From positions 10,478,001 to 10,542,000 of the forward strand of contig JBHGNT010000016.1 in the NCBI GenBank assembly GCA_043228905.1: a stretch of 64,000 nt of DNA. Reading direction: 5' to 3'. The stretch comes from Azolla caroliniana. Lineage: Eukaryota > Polypodiophyta. Made by a program: the position numbers and the translations under genes. Below are positions 47,318 to 57,694 of the stretch, in pieces. The notes below the pieces were generated by a model, which was not told where the DNA came from, ran no database searches, and was given only the letters and a program-made list of their open reading frames with translations. The stretch's first letter is position 1. Each line of letters starts with the position of its first letter.

Positions 47318-48619
47318 ATACCCTTGGTTTTTTAATAAAAACCCTTCTTTGTTCATTGATTGGGTTAATCACTCAATTACATTTGAACTTAATAATTGTA
47401 ACCATTTTATTCAATGTTCCAAACTCCATTCTCGTTCACTTGTGTCTTCTAAATCTTTACGTGAGTATTCTAGTTCATTAATTTATTTGTGTGAAATTGA
47501 TCCTGCGCTTCAATTTTATTATTTTAATATTGACGTCACACAATTACCACATTATGAACAACGATTAGTCAGTCTATTTTAGACGATTTTCAGGACGATT
47601 TTCCTCACGAATTGCCGCTTACTTTACCACCAAAACGTAATGTGGACCATCAAATTGAACTCATCCCCAGTGCTGCTCCTATGAGCATTCCACCTTATCG
47701 ACTCAGTCGATTAGAAGAGTATGAGATCACTAAACAACTTAAGGAATACTTCGTATGGGCCACATTAGGTATAGTAAATCACCTTGGGGTGCGCCAGTTC
47801 TATTAGTTAAGAAGAAGGAAGGTTCATGGTGAATGTGCATCAATTATCGCCGTTTGAATAAAATGACAATTAAAAATGCATATATGTTACCTCGTGCCGA
47901 TCATTTGATTCATCATTTGCATGGGGCCCGATATTTTACAAAAATTGACTTCTGAAAAGGTTATCCATCAGCTTCGCATTGCGAGGATGGTATTCCTAAA
48001 ACCACTTTTCGTACACGCTATGACTAATGTTGTAGCCACATTCCAACAAGCGATGAATGATATTTTCCGAGATCAACTCGGTGATTTTGTTGTCGTCTTC
48101 TTGGATGATATTTTGATATATAGTTGTACCTTGCAAGGTCATGTTCAACATGTTCGATTTGTTTTGTAAAATTTGTGTGACAACTCTTTCCATGCAAAAC
48201 ATTCAAAATGTGATTTTTTCCAAAAATCTATTGTGTACCTAGGTCATTTAATTACGGAAAATGGCGTTGAAATTGAACCTTATCGTATTCAAAACGTTAA
48301 AATTTGGCCCATTCCTCATAATATTCATGAATTGCGATCATTCTTAGGGTTTGTTGGATTTTTACGAAAATCAATTCGTAACTATTCCACATTGACTGCA
48401 CCATTAACTGACCTTTTAAAAGGTCATCCACGTAAGTTTGTTAAACCGATTGCATGGAATGAACAACTTGACAAATCATTTGAGACATTCAAAGAGCATG
48501 TGTGTCACACTCTCACTTTTCTATTACCAGACCTTTCTAAGCCTTTCTCAATCAAAATCGATGCTAGTGATTATGCTATTGGTGCTGTTCTTTATCAAGG
48601 CAGTCACCCTATTGCTTTG
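47318..48619 (+). pseudogene. K reverse transcriptase and start of RNase H
   Basis: Linker LPPKRNVDHQIELIP (near 47625), then RT ([20 protein letters not shown] near 47880; FLDDILIY near 48098) and RNase H (DASDYAIGAVLYQG near 48560). Several stops and a damaged catalytic region (KIDF followed by TGA near 47950). The frame resumes at 57695 after H2. Confidence 0.82.
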
Positions 48620-49260
48620 TGTGAAAGTGTTTTCAGAATTCAAGGTATTGAAGTCTACAAAAATATAAGGTATGGAGCATTCACACCCGAAGGCCAAGAA
48701 CACGAGCTAAGGTTTCAAGTATAAGTCAAACTAAAAACAAGAAAGATGGAGAAAAGTAAAAGAAGGAAAAAGCAGACCACCAAAACGTAGTCAGAAACAA
48801 ATGCTCATAACTCTCTCGTTTGACACCCAAATATCACGTGTAAATATGGGTTAGAAAGCTTATGACGAGAGCTATCCGTAGCTTTTTAAAACTCTAAATT
48901 TGGAGCATGGATGAGGGAGATATGACGATTAGAAGATCGTTGTGTCATAGCTAAGAATAGGAGATGGAAAAGCTCTAAAAAAAGCGTGGAAAAGAAAGCA
49001 AGCGAAACTTATCTACTAGAGGAGAACTTCATATAAAGCAAGAAGAGTGAGGTGGTGAGAAGAGAGCCTTTTTCTTGTGGGGTTTTTCTTGCCTATTCAT
49101 GTAGTGCGTTTTTCTAGTTATCAATTGATCCTTGTAGGCTTGAGTTTATGTATCTTCTTTCTCTTGTTTCTATGATCATCACTCCTTATTAATATATCTT
49201 TGTAGATTTGGATTTCTATATCTTCCTTCTCTCTCTTTTCTATCATCTTCTCTCTTTTCA
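48620..49260 (+). repeat. 5' LTR of element H2
   Basis: 641 bp. Its 3' half is rich in TTCTTTCTC tracts. Followed directly by TTTTGGCGCTCCAGGGAGGG, also found after H1's LTR with one change, so it is the likely primer-binding site. The cognate tRNA is not identified. Confidence 0.9.
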
Positions 49261-49356
49261 TTTTGGCGCTCCAGGGAGGGTCGATCCTTTCCATATAACG
49301 GGAGGAACGGTTGTCCACTAATTGATGGTTGGATCTACCGATTCATCATCAAACTA

Positions 49357-52300
49357 ATGGCACGATATGGAGTTCGCGATGCGACAGATCTACGAAGAGA
49401 ACTTTTCCAATTGCGTATGGTTTCACCAATGTGCTACCTCGAGTATGAGAAGACGTTTTTGGATATATGGTCCACTTGGATTGGACTTGTTGGAGGCATT
49501 GAAGATGTATACTTCAAGATGGAAAGATTCAAAGCAGGGCTAGATCCATATTTTCAATATGAAGTGCATATGAAGTACCCAAGGTCTTTCCATGATTTGC
49601 TTCGAGTATGTCAAAGTTATGATCAACAATTGAAGAAGTTGTTATTCGGTGAAGCATATGGAGTATCGGCGTCATATACCATAAATCCAAGCTATAATAA
49701 TTGTGGATCGGTCATGAGCCAACAACCAACATACTTGCAATGTCCGATTCAACAGGTTCCCTCATATCATTATTCTAATTTTTGGAGTTATAATGATGTC
49801 TATGAAGGTGATTCCAGAGACTATGAAGAAGAGGTGATGAATGTGGAGTTCCCCCATCTAGTTCATGAGGGCAACCATGATATAAAGAATGATGATGTGA
49901 AAGACGAATCTAATGAGATTGTTATGAGAAGCGATGTTATGGATGGTGATGCCAATGTACATCATGTTGAGAGCATTATTGATACAACAAGCGATATGGT
50001 GGTTGATGATGAATATGTGCAAGATGAAATGGAAGATATGACAAAAGAAGTTGTTGATGGTGAAGTACCCACAACGAAGTTGCTGTCATAACTAGACTCG
50101 AACCCATAACCTTTTGTTACACGGGTCGAGACTTTACCATTAGGTTATGAATTGTAATTTGAAGGATATTATTTTCATTTAGGTTTTATTGGGAAATTGA
50201 TGTATATTCCAGATTTCTCTGGAACATTCTAGAAACTTCAGGAGTATTCCTGAAGACACTATAAAAGGAGGCGCAAGGCATTAGTTCGAACCAAATCGGT
50301 TCAACGCCAGTCTTAAGCCTTCTAACTACTGTTGTATATCTTCCTTCATATAATACATATATCTTTCGCATCATCATTCTCTCTCTCTCTCTCTCTCTCT
50401 CACTCACTCATTCCTTCTCTCAAAAGTTCGACACCTCTCATAGTACTAATCCTTCTCTGTCTTAGTACTATTCCCCAACAATAGTACTAATCCTTCTTTT
50501 AGTACTAATTCCTTCTCTGCCTTAATAGAGTTCCTGACAGTTTGAACCGATTTTGGGTGCCTGTCTGGTCTTTTCTCTCCCTCTTCCTTCTGTCTCCCTC
50601 CTTTCCTACTAGTCTCTTATTTCCCTTTTCCTTCATCCCATGGCCACCGTTAGCGCTGAAGAGTATCAATCCGTTTTCTCGGAATTTCAATGCTTGAAAG
50701 AGAAGTTTCATGCTTTGGAACAAGAAAATCAACGCTTGTTGGGGGATCTTCAGCAAATTTCCTTAGAAAAGCAGCAAACGCAACAACAGCATGGGGAACT
50801 TGCGTTACGCGTGCAACAACTCGAAGCAACCATCGTAGCAATGCAACAACAAGGGCACGGAGCACAAGGGATTCATAAAGAACCCAAGATTGGCCTTCCC
50901 ACGAAGTTCGATGGAACGCGATCGCAGTTTAGAGGGTTTCTTAACCAGGTACGGTTAGTTATTCAAATGCATCCGTCCCGATATCCCACCGATGCATCAC
51001 GAGTGGGTTTAGTAGGCACGTTGTTAAATGGCTCAGCATTAGCATGGTTCGCTCCGCTACTAGAAAAGGAATCTCCAGTACTAAATAATTTTGAAGAATT
51101 CATAAGTGAGTTTAAAGCATGTTTTGGAGATACTGACAGCATAAGGACTGCAATCAACAAAATCTGGCGATTACGCCAAGGTGACCGTCCAGCCTCCGCA
51201 TATGCTGCAGATTTCCGACTACTCGCCGCCGATATCCCCTGGGATGATCAAGCATTGATGGAGCAGTTCCGCTATGGTCTACGCAACGATGTCAAGGATT
51301 TACTCTTGACTTTCCCTGAAGAGCCAAAATCATTAACAGAAGCAATCAGTCGAGCGGTAAGATGTGACAACCGCCTCTTCGAGCGACGTTCGGAACGACA
51401 ATTTCAGATGCCGAGGGCAAGATCCGAGCCTACCTATGCCTCAGTGGTAGCAAAACCTTTTCAAAGGGAGTCACATAATGCGCCTCCAGTAAGTACTCCA
51501 ACTCCAATGGAAATTGACACTACACGTCGTCGTGGGCCGCTATCGGAGGAGGAAAAGCAACGACGCCGAACAAACCGATTATGCCTTTATTGCGGTGGAC
51601 CAGGGCATATCGCGATAAACTGTCCCCATAGACCAAGAAGGCAGGTAAACCAAGTCGTTGTTAGTTCTGACTATACTAAACCCGAGTCTATTTCAGTAGG
51701 AATCTCTGATAGTCCTCATAGTCATAATAGTCCTAATAGTACTAATAGTCCGAATCTCGCAAACAAATTTGATGTCCTTAGCCAATTAGAAGAAGAGTTA
51801 AACGACTAAGTCCAGCCAAAATAGGAGCCGTTTGGTTGGACAGCCCTAGATCTGTGCAGCCCATTAGTGGTTCCATTCCCTCTAAGCAAGTTAGTGATGT
51901 GTTCGTAGCCCAAGTAGCAGTTAGTACTAAAAGTACCCCTCCAGTACATACCTTAGCCCTTCTAGATTCCGGAGCTAATTCTTGCTTCATGGATAGGAAT
52001 TTTTCCCGAGCTCATCAGATATCTCTCAGAAAGCTCCCATGTCCAGCCTCAATAGTAGTCATTGATGGTCGTCCCATTGCTTCTGGTAATATCATAGAAG
52101 AGTCGGAACCCGTTAATATTGTCCTAGATAACTTAACATGTGTAGTATCATTTAATATTATTAGTATTCCAGAACATCCCATAGTTTTAGGATTACCATG
52201 GTTCGAGTTACATAACCCAGACATAGATTGGAGGACAAGGGAAATCCGGTTGCGACAAACCCAAGGATCTACCCAGAAGGTTGCAACCATTTCGCTACAT

Positions 52301-55300
52301 CAGTTGCGTGAGGAAGGGCGCAAGGAGGAAATGTTTCTCTTCGCAATATCAGTACAACCCTCCAGCACCACCAAAGAGGAGTCCACCGTTCAACTTCCCG
52401 AGAAGTATCGTCAGTATGTTGATGTGTTCGATAAAGTACAAGCCAACACACTTCCTCATCATCGGCCGTACGATTGCGCCATCGACTTACAACCGGGAAA
52501 AGAGCCGCCATGGGGGCCGATCTACAATTTGTCACCAACCGAGCTAGAAGTCCTCCGAGCCTATATAGAGGAGAATTTGGAGAACGGTTTCATTCGGCAT
52601 TCGAAATCTCCAGCCGGTGCACCCATTTTCTTCGTCAAGAAAAAAGATGGCTCGCTTCGACTCGTTGTAGATTACCGTGGCTTGAATAAGGTCACAGTAA
52701 GAAATAGGTATGCTCTTCCCCTTATCTCAAGTCTTTTAGAACGGATCAACGGTGCCAGGTTCTTTACGAAGATCGACTTACGAGGAGCCTATAACCTCGT
52801 ACGGATCCGACCAGGAGATGAATGGAAGACCGCGTTTCGCACCAGATATGGGCACTTCGAGTATACGGTCATGCCGTTCGGACTCACTAATGCGCCGGCA
52901 GTCTTCCAGCACATGGCGAATGATATATTTCGAGATCTCTTGGATGATTTTTTGATCATCTATTTGGATGATCTACTGGTTTATTCAAAGACCCAAGAAG
53001 AACATGATTCTCATGTACTATTAGTACTAAAACGACTTCGAGAACATGGTCTGTATGCAAAGTTAGAGAAATGTAGTTTCGGGTGCAACCAAGTGGAATT
53101 TCTCGGCTATGTCATCTCCTCAGAAGGCATATCTATGGACCCAGCCAAGGTGAAAACGGTGATAGAATGGCACACTCCGCGTTCGGTGCGGGATGTGCAA
53201 TGCTTCCTAGGCTTTGCAAATTTTTACCGGAAGTTCATACAAAATTACTCAAAAATTGTGCTGCCTCTCACACAGCTCACCAGGAAGGGACAATCATTCA
53301 TTTGGTCTAAAGAGACGGACATGGCTTTCGAGAGTCTTAAGAAGGCGTTTACATCAGCTCCAATTTTAGGTCATGTGGATCCGGAAAAACCATTCATTAT
53401 CGAAGCTGACGCATCGGATTTCGCATTGGGGAGCATTCTGTCACAACAGGGTAACGACGAGAAGCTACATCCTGTGGCTTTCCACTCCCGTAAGTTTGAC
53501 GCCGCCGAAATCAACTACGAAATTCATGATAAAGAGCTATTAGCAATAGTTGATTCTTTTATGCAATGGAGGCATTTCCTGGAGGGATCTCCTCATCAGG
53601 TCACTGTATTCAGTGACCACAAGAACCTTGCCTACTTTCAAGATGCTCGTGTACTGAATCGACGTCAAGCTCGGTGGGCCCACTTCCTCACACGCTTCGA
53701 CTTCAAAATTACATATCGTCCGGGGAAGCACCAAGGGAAGGCAGATGCATTATCACGGCGTTCGTATCTAACACCACGTCCCGGTGAGCCAGCTTTCGAT
53801 AACCAGAAGCAAGTAATCTTGGGTCCAGCACGACTGCAAGCAGCACAGGTCTTTGACATGCCCGTGGATTCCGACATTACCAATACTATACGTGAGGACT
53901 TGAAGACTGACGCTTTCGCCCAAGCTATACTAGCACAAATTGACCCCTCTCGAGCGTCATGTTCACAATCACAATCACCAGGTACGGATTATCGGCAATT
54001 CAAATACTGTGATGGATTACTCTTCTTTAAAGAACTTTTGTATGTTCCTAATGGTTCTTGCCGCCTTCGAGTAGTACAAAATTGCCATGACACATATACA
54101 GCAGGACATTTTGGTAGTACTAAAACATTAGATTTAGTACAACGATCATTCTGGTGGCCCCGTATGCGACAATTTGTCGAAGATTTTGTTCGGACTTGCG
54201 ATACATGCTGCAGAGCGAAAATGCCAAGACATCATCCATATGGTTTATTAGAACCATTACCAATTCCAAGCAAGCCATGGCAATCCATTGCTCTTGACTT
54301 CATTACAGATCTTCCAGTCTCTAAGGGATTCAGTGCGATTCTCACAGTGGTGGATCGATATACGAAGATGGCTCATTTCTTACCATGTACTAAAGAAATA
54401 TCTAGTGAAGACACCGCCGAAATTGTCATGCGGGAAGTATGTCGGCATCATGGACTCCCTGATAATATCATCAACGATCGTGGACCCCAGTTTGTGTCAA
54501 AATTCTGGAAGCACCTTTTTAAAATGCTGAAGGTCACTTGTAACCTCTCCTCCGGCTACCACCCACAAACCGACGGTCAAGCCGAACGAACAAATCAAAC
54601 ACTGGAGCAGTATCTGCGGTGCTTTCTCAACTATCATCAGAATGACTGGGCAGATATTCTTCAGTTCGCCGAATTTGCCTATAATAACACTATCCACGCA
54701 TCGACTAAAGTCACGCCATTCTACGCTTATACGGGATATCATCCCTGGTGGTGTGTCCTTGAAACCCCAGAAGTGTCCACAAATCCTTGCGCGGAGGATC
54801 GTTTGGAGCGGTTACGCAAGATACAAGCGGATTTATCTACTCAACTCCAGCAAGCTCAACAATCACACAAGGACTACGCAGATCGTCATCGACTTCCATC
54901 CAGTTTTAACATTGGAGATTGGGTGTGGCTGCTACGACGACACATCAAGACTACTCGCCCATGTGAGAAGTTGGATTATCGGCGATTAGGTCCTTTCCGT
55001 ATTATCGGGAAGATTAATGATGTCGCTTTTCGTCTCGAGCTACCTCCGCAACTTCAGATACATCCGGTGTTTCATAGTTCTCTCCTCGAACCCTATCACG
55101 AGAGCACTATCCCAGGACGTACTATACAACCACCACCTCCTATCGAGCTCGAAGATGGACCTGAGTATGAGGTCGCTGCCATCCTCGATTCCAAGATTGT
55201 TCGCAACAAGCTCTACTATCTAGTCGATTGGCTAGGATATAGTCCCAGCGAGCGTACTTGGGAACCGATCGAGAATGTGACCAATGCTCGTGCTCTTCTA

Positions 55301-56795
55301 GAAGACTTCCATCGACGATATCTCGAGAAACCGGGTCCTCAATCCAAAACGACTCGTGGAACTCGTCGTTTTAAAGGGGGGATAGTGTCATAACTAGACT
55401 CGAACCCATAACCTTTTGTTACACGGGTCGAGACTTTACCATTAGGTTATGAATTGTAATTTGAAGGATATTATTTTCATTTAGGTTTTATTGGGAAATT
55501 GATGTATATTCCAGATTTCTCTGGAACATTCTAGAAACTTCAGGAGTATTCCTGAAGACACTATAAAAGGAGGCGCAAGGCATTAGTTCGAACCAAATCG
55601 GTTCAACGCCAGTCTTAAGCCTTCTAACTACTGTTGTATATCTTCCTTCATATAATACATATATCTTTCGCATCATCATTCTCTCTCTCTCTCTCTCTCT
55701 CTCTCACTCACTCATTCCTTCTCTCAAAAGTTCGACACCTCTCATAGTACTAATCCTTCTCTGTCTTAGTACTATTCCCCAACAATAGTACTAATCCTTC
55801 TTTTAGTACTAATTCCTTCTCTGCCTTAATAGAGTTCCTGACAGTTGCAAGATGAAGAAGGTAACCTAGAAGTGATAGCTGGAGATTGGCTTTTGGAGAT
55901 CAATGCGTGTAAGGAAGCATTGGTAAGTGCCAAGATGCAGTGTATGAAGGTGTTTGTGCAAGATTTGTGTTTTGGATTTGCATTGAGTAGCAACAAAGTT
56001 ATGTGGGCATCAACTCTTCAACAACAATTTGACCAAGAGCCAAGAGATTTACTTGTAATGCATGATTGGAGTATCATTAACTTATCACCATCAAAGGATC
56101 CACCACAACTAATCAAATGTATAAAGGAGAAGGAATCATCTATCGACATTGGCAAGCAAGAAGAGGAAAGCATAACAATTGATGAATATTCATTGGATAG
56201 GGAAAACAAATCATTCCACATGGTGTCTAAGGAGGAAGAAGAAGTCATTGAAGAGAAAAGTATTATCACCCTAAAGGGGAAAAAGAAGATGATTTCAAAC
56301 AATGTCCAAGGAGAAGAGGATCTAAGGTTTATTTCTATCTTTTTTAAGTTTACAAAGTTATTCATAAATGACTATTCACAGATAAGAGTAGAAGGCATCA
56401 AGCACCACATCAAGTTGGAGAATTTGAAGTTTGTCTCACTTATTGTGGTTGTTCCAAAGGAGAAAGACGTCAACTTCCAACCCTTGAATGATTCAACCAG
56501 ACGAGATTTATTTTTGCTTCCTTTTCAAGATGAGATTCTAGATGAAATGGTCATACATACAAAACAAGGTAATGTGGAGAATGTGGTGTGCCAAGAAGAA
56601 AGTCATGTTGATGAAGCAAAGATCGACGTAATTCAAAATATGACAATTCTGACAAGTCTCGAAGCTTTGAAGGTATTTGTACAAAAGGTTCGCTCGCTCG
56701 AAAGACTTATTCATATGTTAACATGCTTACTTCTATCAAGAGTTATGTATCACATAGACCTACTTCTGTTTGGAAAGTTGATGAAGATATACTAA
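49357..56795 (+). CDS. H2 gag-like ORF, 557 codons once element I is spliced out of the map
   Basis: 49357-50083 joined to 55849-56795 (after removing I and one GTTGC) is a single open frame. The N-terminus is a retrotransposon gag domain (WSTWIGLVGGIEDVYFKMER, RFKAGLDPYF), aligned with H1 but lacking H1's first ~90 residues. The middle (~110-240) is acidic. The last ~315 residues have two K/E-rich segments and a final helical stretch (RLIHMLTCLLLSRVMYHIDL) and match no family I recognise. The insertion of I truncates the protein after codon 242, so this copy is now broken. Confidence 0.72.
50084..50539 (+). repeat. 5' LTR of element I
   Basis: 456 bp, TGTCATAACTAG to TTCCTGACA. TATA box TATAAAAG at 50260-50267; transcription is expected to begin near 50290-50295. 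An antisense tRNA-like module occupies 50095-50149. A (CT)n run follows at about 50379-50400. Confidence 0.95.
50260..50304 (+). promoter_or_regulatory. Element I core promoter and self-primer sequence
   Basis: TATAAAAG (50260-50267), then AAATCGGTTCAA at 50293-50304, 33 nt after the first T of the TATA box, where the RNA 5' end is expected. These 12 nt are perfectly complementary to the PBS region 50542-50553. Confidence 0.7.
50542..50553 (+). promoter_or_regulatory. Primer-binding site of element I (self-priming type)
   Basis: TTGAACCGATTT, starting 3 nt after the LTR end. It is not the initiator-Met site used by A to C and J. It pairs over all 12 nt with 50293-50304 at the predicted RNA 5' end, as in Tf1-like elements whose own RNA end primes reverse transcription. 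Confidence 0.65.
50640..51809 (+). CDS. Gag of element I
   Basis: 389 residues, ATG 50640. N-terminal coiled coil at about 15-75 (QENQRLLGDLQQISLEKQQ), gag/capsid domain at about 90-250 (IGLPTKFDGTRSQFRGFLNQ, YAADFRLLAADIPWDD), and CCHC knuckle CLYCGGPGHIAINC at about 315-328. It assembles the particle and binds element RNA. The pol frame (-1) is open from 51782, overlapping gag by 28 nt, and a slippery heptamer lies 3 nt before the gag stop. Confidence 0.93.
   Translation: MATVSAEEYQSVFSEFQCLKEKFHALEQENQRLLGDLQQISLEKQQTQQQHGELALRVQQLEATIVAMQQQGHGAQGIHKEPKIGLPTKFDGTRSQFRGFLNQVRLVIQMHPSRYPTDASRVGLVGTLLNGSALAWFAPLLEKESPVLNNFEEFISEFKACFGDTDSIRTAINKIWRLRQGDRPASAYAADFRLLAADIPWDDQALMEQFRYGLRNDVKDLLLTFPEEPKSLTEAISRAVRCDNRLFERRSERQFQMPRARSEPTYASVVAKPFQRESHNAPPVSTPTPMEIDTTRRRGPLSEEEKQRRRTNRLCLYCGGPGHIAINCPHRPRRQVNQVVVSSDYTKPESISVGISDSPHSHNSPNSTNSPNLANKFDVLSQLEEELND
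51797..51841 (+). promoter_or_regulatory. Likely -1 ribosomal frameshift signal between gag and pol of element I
   Basis: Slippery heptamer G TTA AAC (51797-51803) in the gag frame, a 6-nt spacer GACTAA containing the gag stop, then an 11-bp hairpin (51810-51820 with 51831-51841, one G-U pair, 10-nt loop). Slippage by -1 enters the open pol frame. The layout (X XXY YYZ-like heptamer, 5-9 nt spacer, stem-loop) is that of known -1 sites, and GUUAAAC is, as I recall, the heptamer of an arterivirus. Confidence 0.8.
51836..55393 (+). CDS. Pol of element I: protease, RT, RNase H, integrase, chromodomain
   Basis: The frame is open from 51782, and there is no ATG near its start; numbering here runs from TTG 51836. 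Protease LLDSGANSCF (DSG at 44-46); RT about 215-400 with [14 protein letters not shown] and YLDD at 376-379; RNase H about 515-640 (EADASDFALGS); integrase finger HDTYTAGHF...CDTCCRAK about 748-795; core Asp in ALDFITDLP (~819), Asp in NDRGPQF (~880), Glu in GQAERTNQ (~915); chromodomain about 1110-1162 (YYLVDWLGYSPSERTWEP). It ends at TAA 55391-55393, inside the first 8 nt of the 3' LTR, so the PPT is coding. All catalytic residues I checked are present. Expression most likely needs the -1 frameshift. Confidence 0.95.
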   Translation: MDSPRSVQPISGSIPSKQVSDVFVAQVAVSTKSTPPVHTLALLDSGANSCFMDRNFSRAHQISLRKLPCPASIVVIDGRPIASGNIIEESEPVNIVLDNLTCVVSFNIISIPEHPIVLGLPWFELHNPDIDWRTREIRLRQTQGSTQKVATISLHQLREEGRKEEMFLFAISVQPSSTTKEESTVQLPEKYRQYVDVFDKVQANTLPHHRPYDCAIDLQPGKEPPWGPIYNLSPTELEVLRAYIEENLENGFIRHSKSPAGAPIFFVKKKDGSLRLVVDYRGLNKVTVRNRYALPLISSLLERINGARFFTKIDLRGAYNLVRIRPGDEWKTAFRTRYGHFEYTVMPFGLTNAPAVFQHMANDIFRDLLDDFLIIYLDDLLVYSKTQEEHDSHVLLVLKRLREHGLYAKLEKCSFGCNQVEFLGYVISSEGISMDPAKVKTVIEWHTPRSVRDVQCFLGFANFYRKFIQNYSKIVLPLTQLTRKGQSFIWSKETDMAFESLKKAFTSAPILGHVDPEKPFIIEADASDFALGSILSQQGNDEKLHPVAFHSRKFDAAEINYEIHDKELLAIVDSFMQWRHFLEGSPHQVTVFSDHKNLAYFQDARVLNRRQARWAHFLTRFDFKITYRPGKHQGKADALSRRSYLTPRPGEPAFDNQKQVILGPARLQAAQVFDMPVDSDITNTIREDLKTDAFAQAILAQIDPSRASCSQSQSPGTDYRQFKYCDGLLFFKELLYVPNGSCRLRVVQNCHDTYTAGHFGSTKTLDLVQRSFWWPRMRQFVEDFVRTCDTCCRAKMPRHHPYGLLEPLPIPSKPWQSIALDFITDLPVSKGFSAILTVVDRYTKMAHFLPCTKEISSEDTAEIVMREVCRHHGLPDNIINDRGPQFVSKFWKHLFKMLKVTCNLSSGYHPQTDGQAERTNQTLEQYLRCFLNYHQNDWADILQFAEFAYNNTIHASTKVTPFYAYTGYHPWWCVLETPEVSTNPCAEDRLERLRKIQADLSTQLQQAQQSHKDYADRHRLPSSFNIGDWVWLLRRHIKTTRPCEKLDYRRLGPFRIIGKINDVAFRLELPPQLQIHPVFHSSLLEPYHESTIPGRTIQPPPPIELEDGPEYEVAAILDSKIVRNKLYYLVDWLGYSPSERTWEPIENVTNARALLEDFHRRYLEKPGPQSKTTRGTRRFKGGIVS
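55386..55843 (+). repeat. 3' LTR of element I
   Basis: 458 bp, same as the 5' LTR apart from the CT-repeat length. Followed by TSD GTTGC. Confidence 0.95.
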
Positions 56796-57053
56796 TTGTT
56801 GTAACCTCTTTCTTTGTGTTGACAAGGAGAAAGATGGTGATGGCAATTGTCAATGTGTATGTGTGTGTGTTTAGAAGTGTGAGGTTTTTCCTATCGACTA
56901 GCGGGGGTTTTACTCACATAGTTTGTTTCTTTTCTATTTATTTTCTCCTTCTTTGTCTATAGCCATGAATAAGGCGAAGGAGAACCTTTAGTTTTATTAG
57001 TAGCTTAGGGTTCACCATAAATGGTTCACCAAAAAGCAAGGGGGAGGGCTAAA

Positions 57054-57694
57054 TGTGAAAGTGTTTTCAGAATTCAAGGTATTGAAGTCTACAAAAATAT
57101 AAGGTATGGAGCATTCACACCCGAAGGCCAAGAACACGAGCTAAGGTTTCAAGTATAAGTCAAACTAAAAACAAGAAAGATGGAGAAAAGTAAAAGAAGG
57201 AAAAAGCAGACCACCAAAACGCAGTCAGAAACAAATGCTCGTAACTCTCTCGTTTGACACCCAAATATCACGTGTAAATATGGGTTAGAAAGCTTATGAC
57301 GAGAGCTATCCGTAGCTTTTTAAAACTCTAAATTTGGAGCATGGATGAGGGAGATATGACGATTAGAAGATCGTTGTGTCATAGCTAAGAATAGGAGATG
57401 GAAAAGCTCTAAAAAAAGCGTGGAAAAGAAAGCAAGCGAAACTTATCTACTAGAGGAGAACTTCATATAAAGCAAGAAGAGTGAGGTGGTGAGAAGAGAG
57501 CCTTTTTCTTGTGGGGTTTTTCTTGCCTATTCATGTAGTGCGTTTTTCTAGTGATCAATTGATCCTTGTAGGCTTGAGTTTATGTATCTTCTTTCTCTTG
57601 TTTCTATGATCATCACTCCTTATTAATATATCTTTGTAGATTTGGATTTCTATATCTTCCTTCTCTCTCTTTTCTATCATCTTCTCTCTTTTCA
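57054..57694 (+). repeat. 3' LTR of element H2
   Basis: 641 bp, about three differences from the 5' LTR by eye. Preceded by a purine tract (57031-57050), followed by TSD CTTTG and K RNase H sequence. Confidence 0.92.

Larger units (their letters stand above)
50084..55843 (+). mobile_element. Intact Ty3/gypsy chromovirus I
   Basis: 5760 bp with LTRs 50084-50539 (456 bp) and 55386-55843 (458 bp), identical by eye except one extra CT in a microsatellite. TSD GTTGC (50079-50083, 55844-55848) is perfect. Gag and pol are both open, with knuckle, DSG protease, YLDD RT, RNase H, HHCC/DDE integrase and chromodomain. PPT TTAAAGGGGGGATAG precedes the 3' LTR. It is the most recent insertion in the window and could be active. 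Confidence 0.96.
48620..57694 (+). mobile_element. Complete gag-only LTR element H2, hosting element I
   Basis: Identical-length 641-bp LTRs (48620-49260 and 57054-57694), TGTGAAAGTG to TTTTCA, and perfect TSD CTTTG (48615-48619, 57695-57699). Putative PBS TGGCGCTCCAGGGA just after the 5' LTR; PPT AAGCAAGGGGGAGGGC before the 3' LTR. By eye the LTRs differ at about three sites, so it is young. Without element I the interior is ~2 kb with one ORF and no protease, RT or integrase, so it needs enzymes from another element. Confidence 0.92.

Noticed and set aside
51836-51838. TTG as a genuine start codon for pol of element I
   Set aside because: The frame stays open upstream across the gag stop and there is a strong -1 frameshift signal, so pol is more likely made as a gag-pol fusion.
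55845-56795. Independent host gene
   Set aside because: Removing element I joins it in frame to the H2 gag at 50083, and it lies between H2's LTRs.
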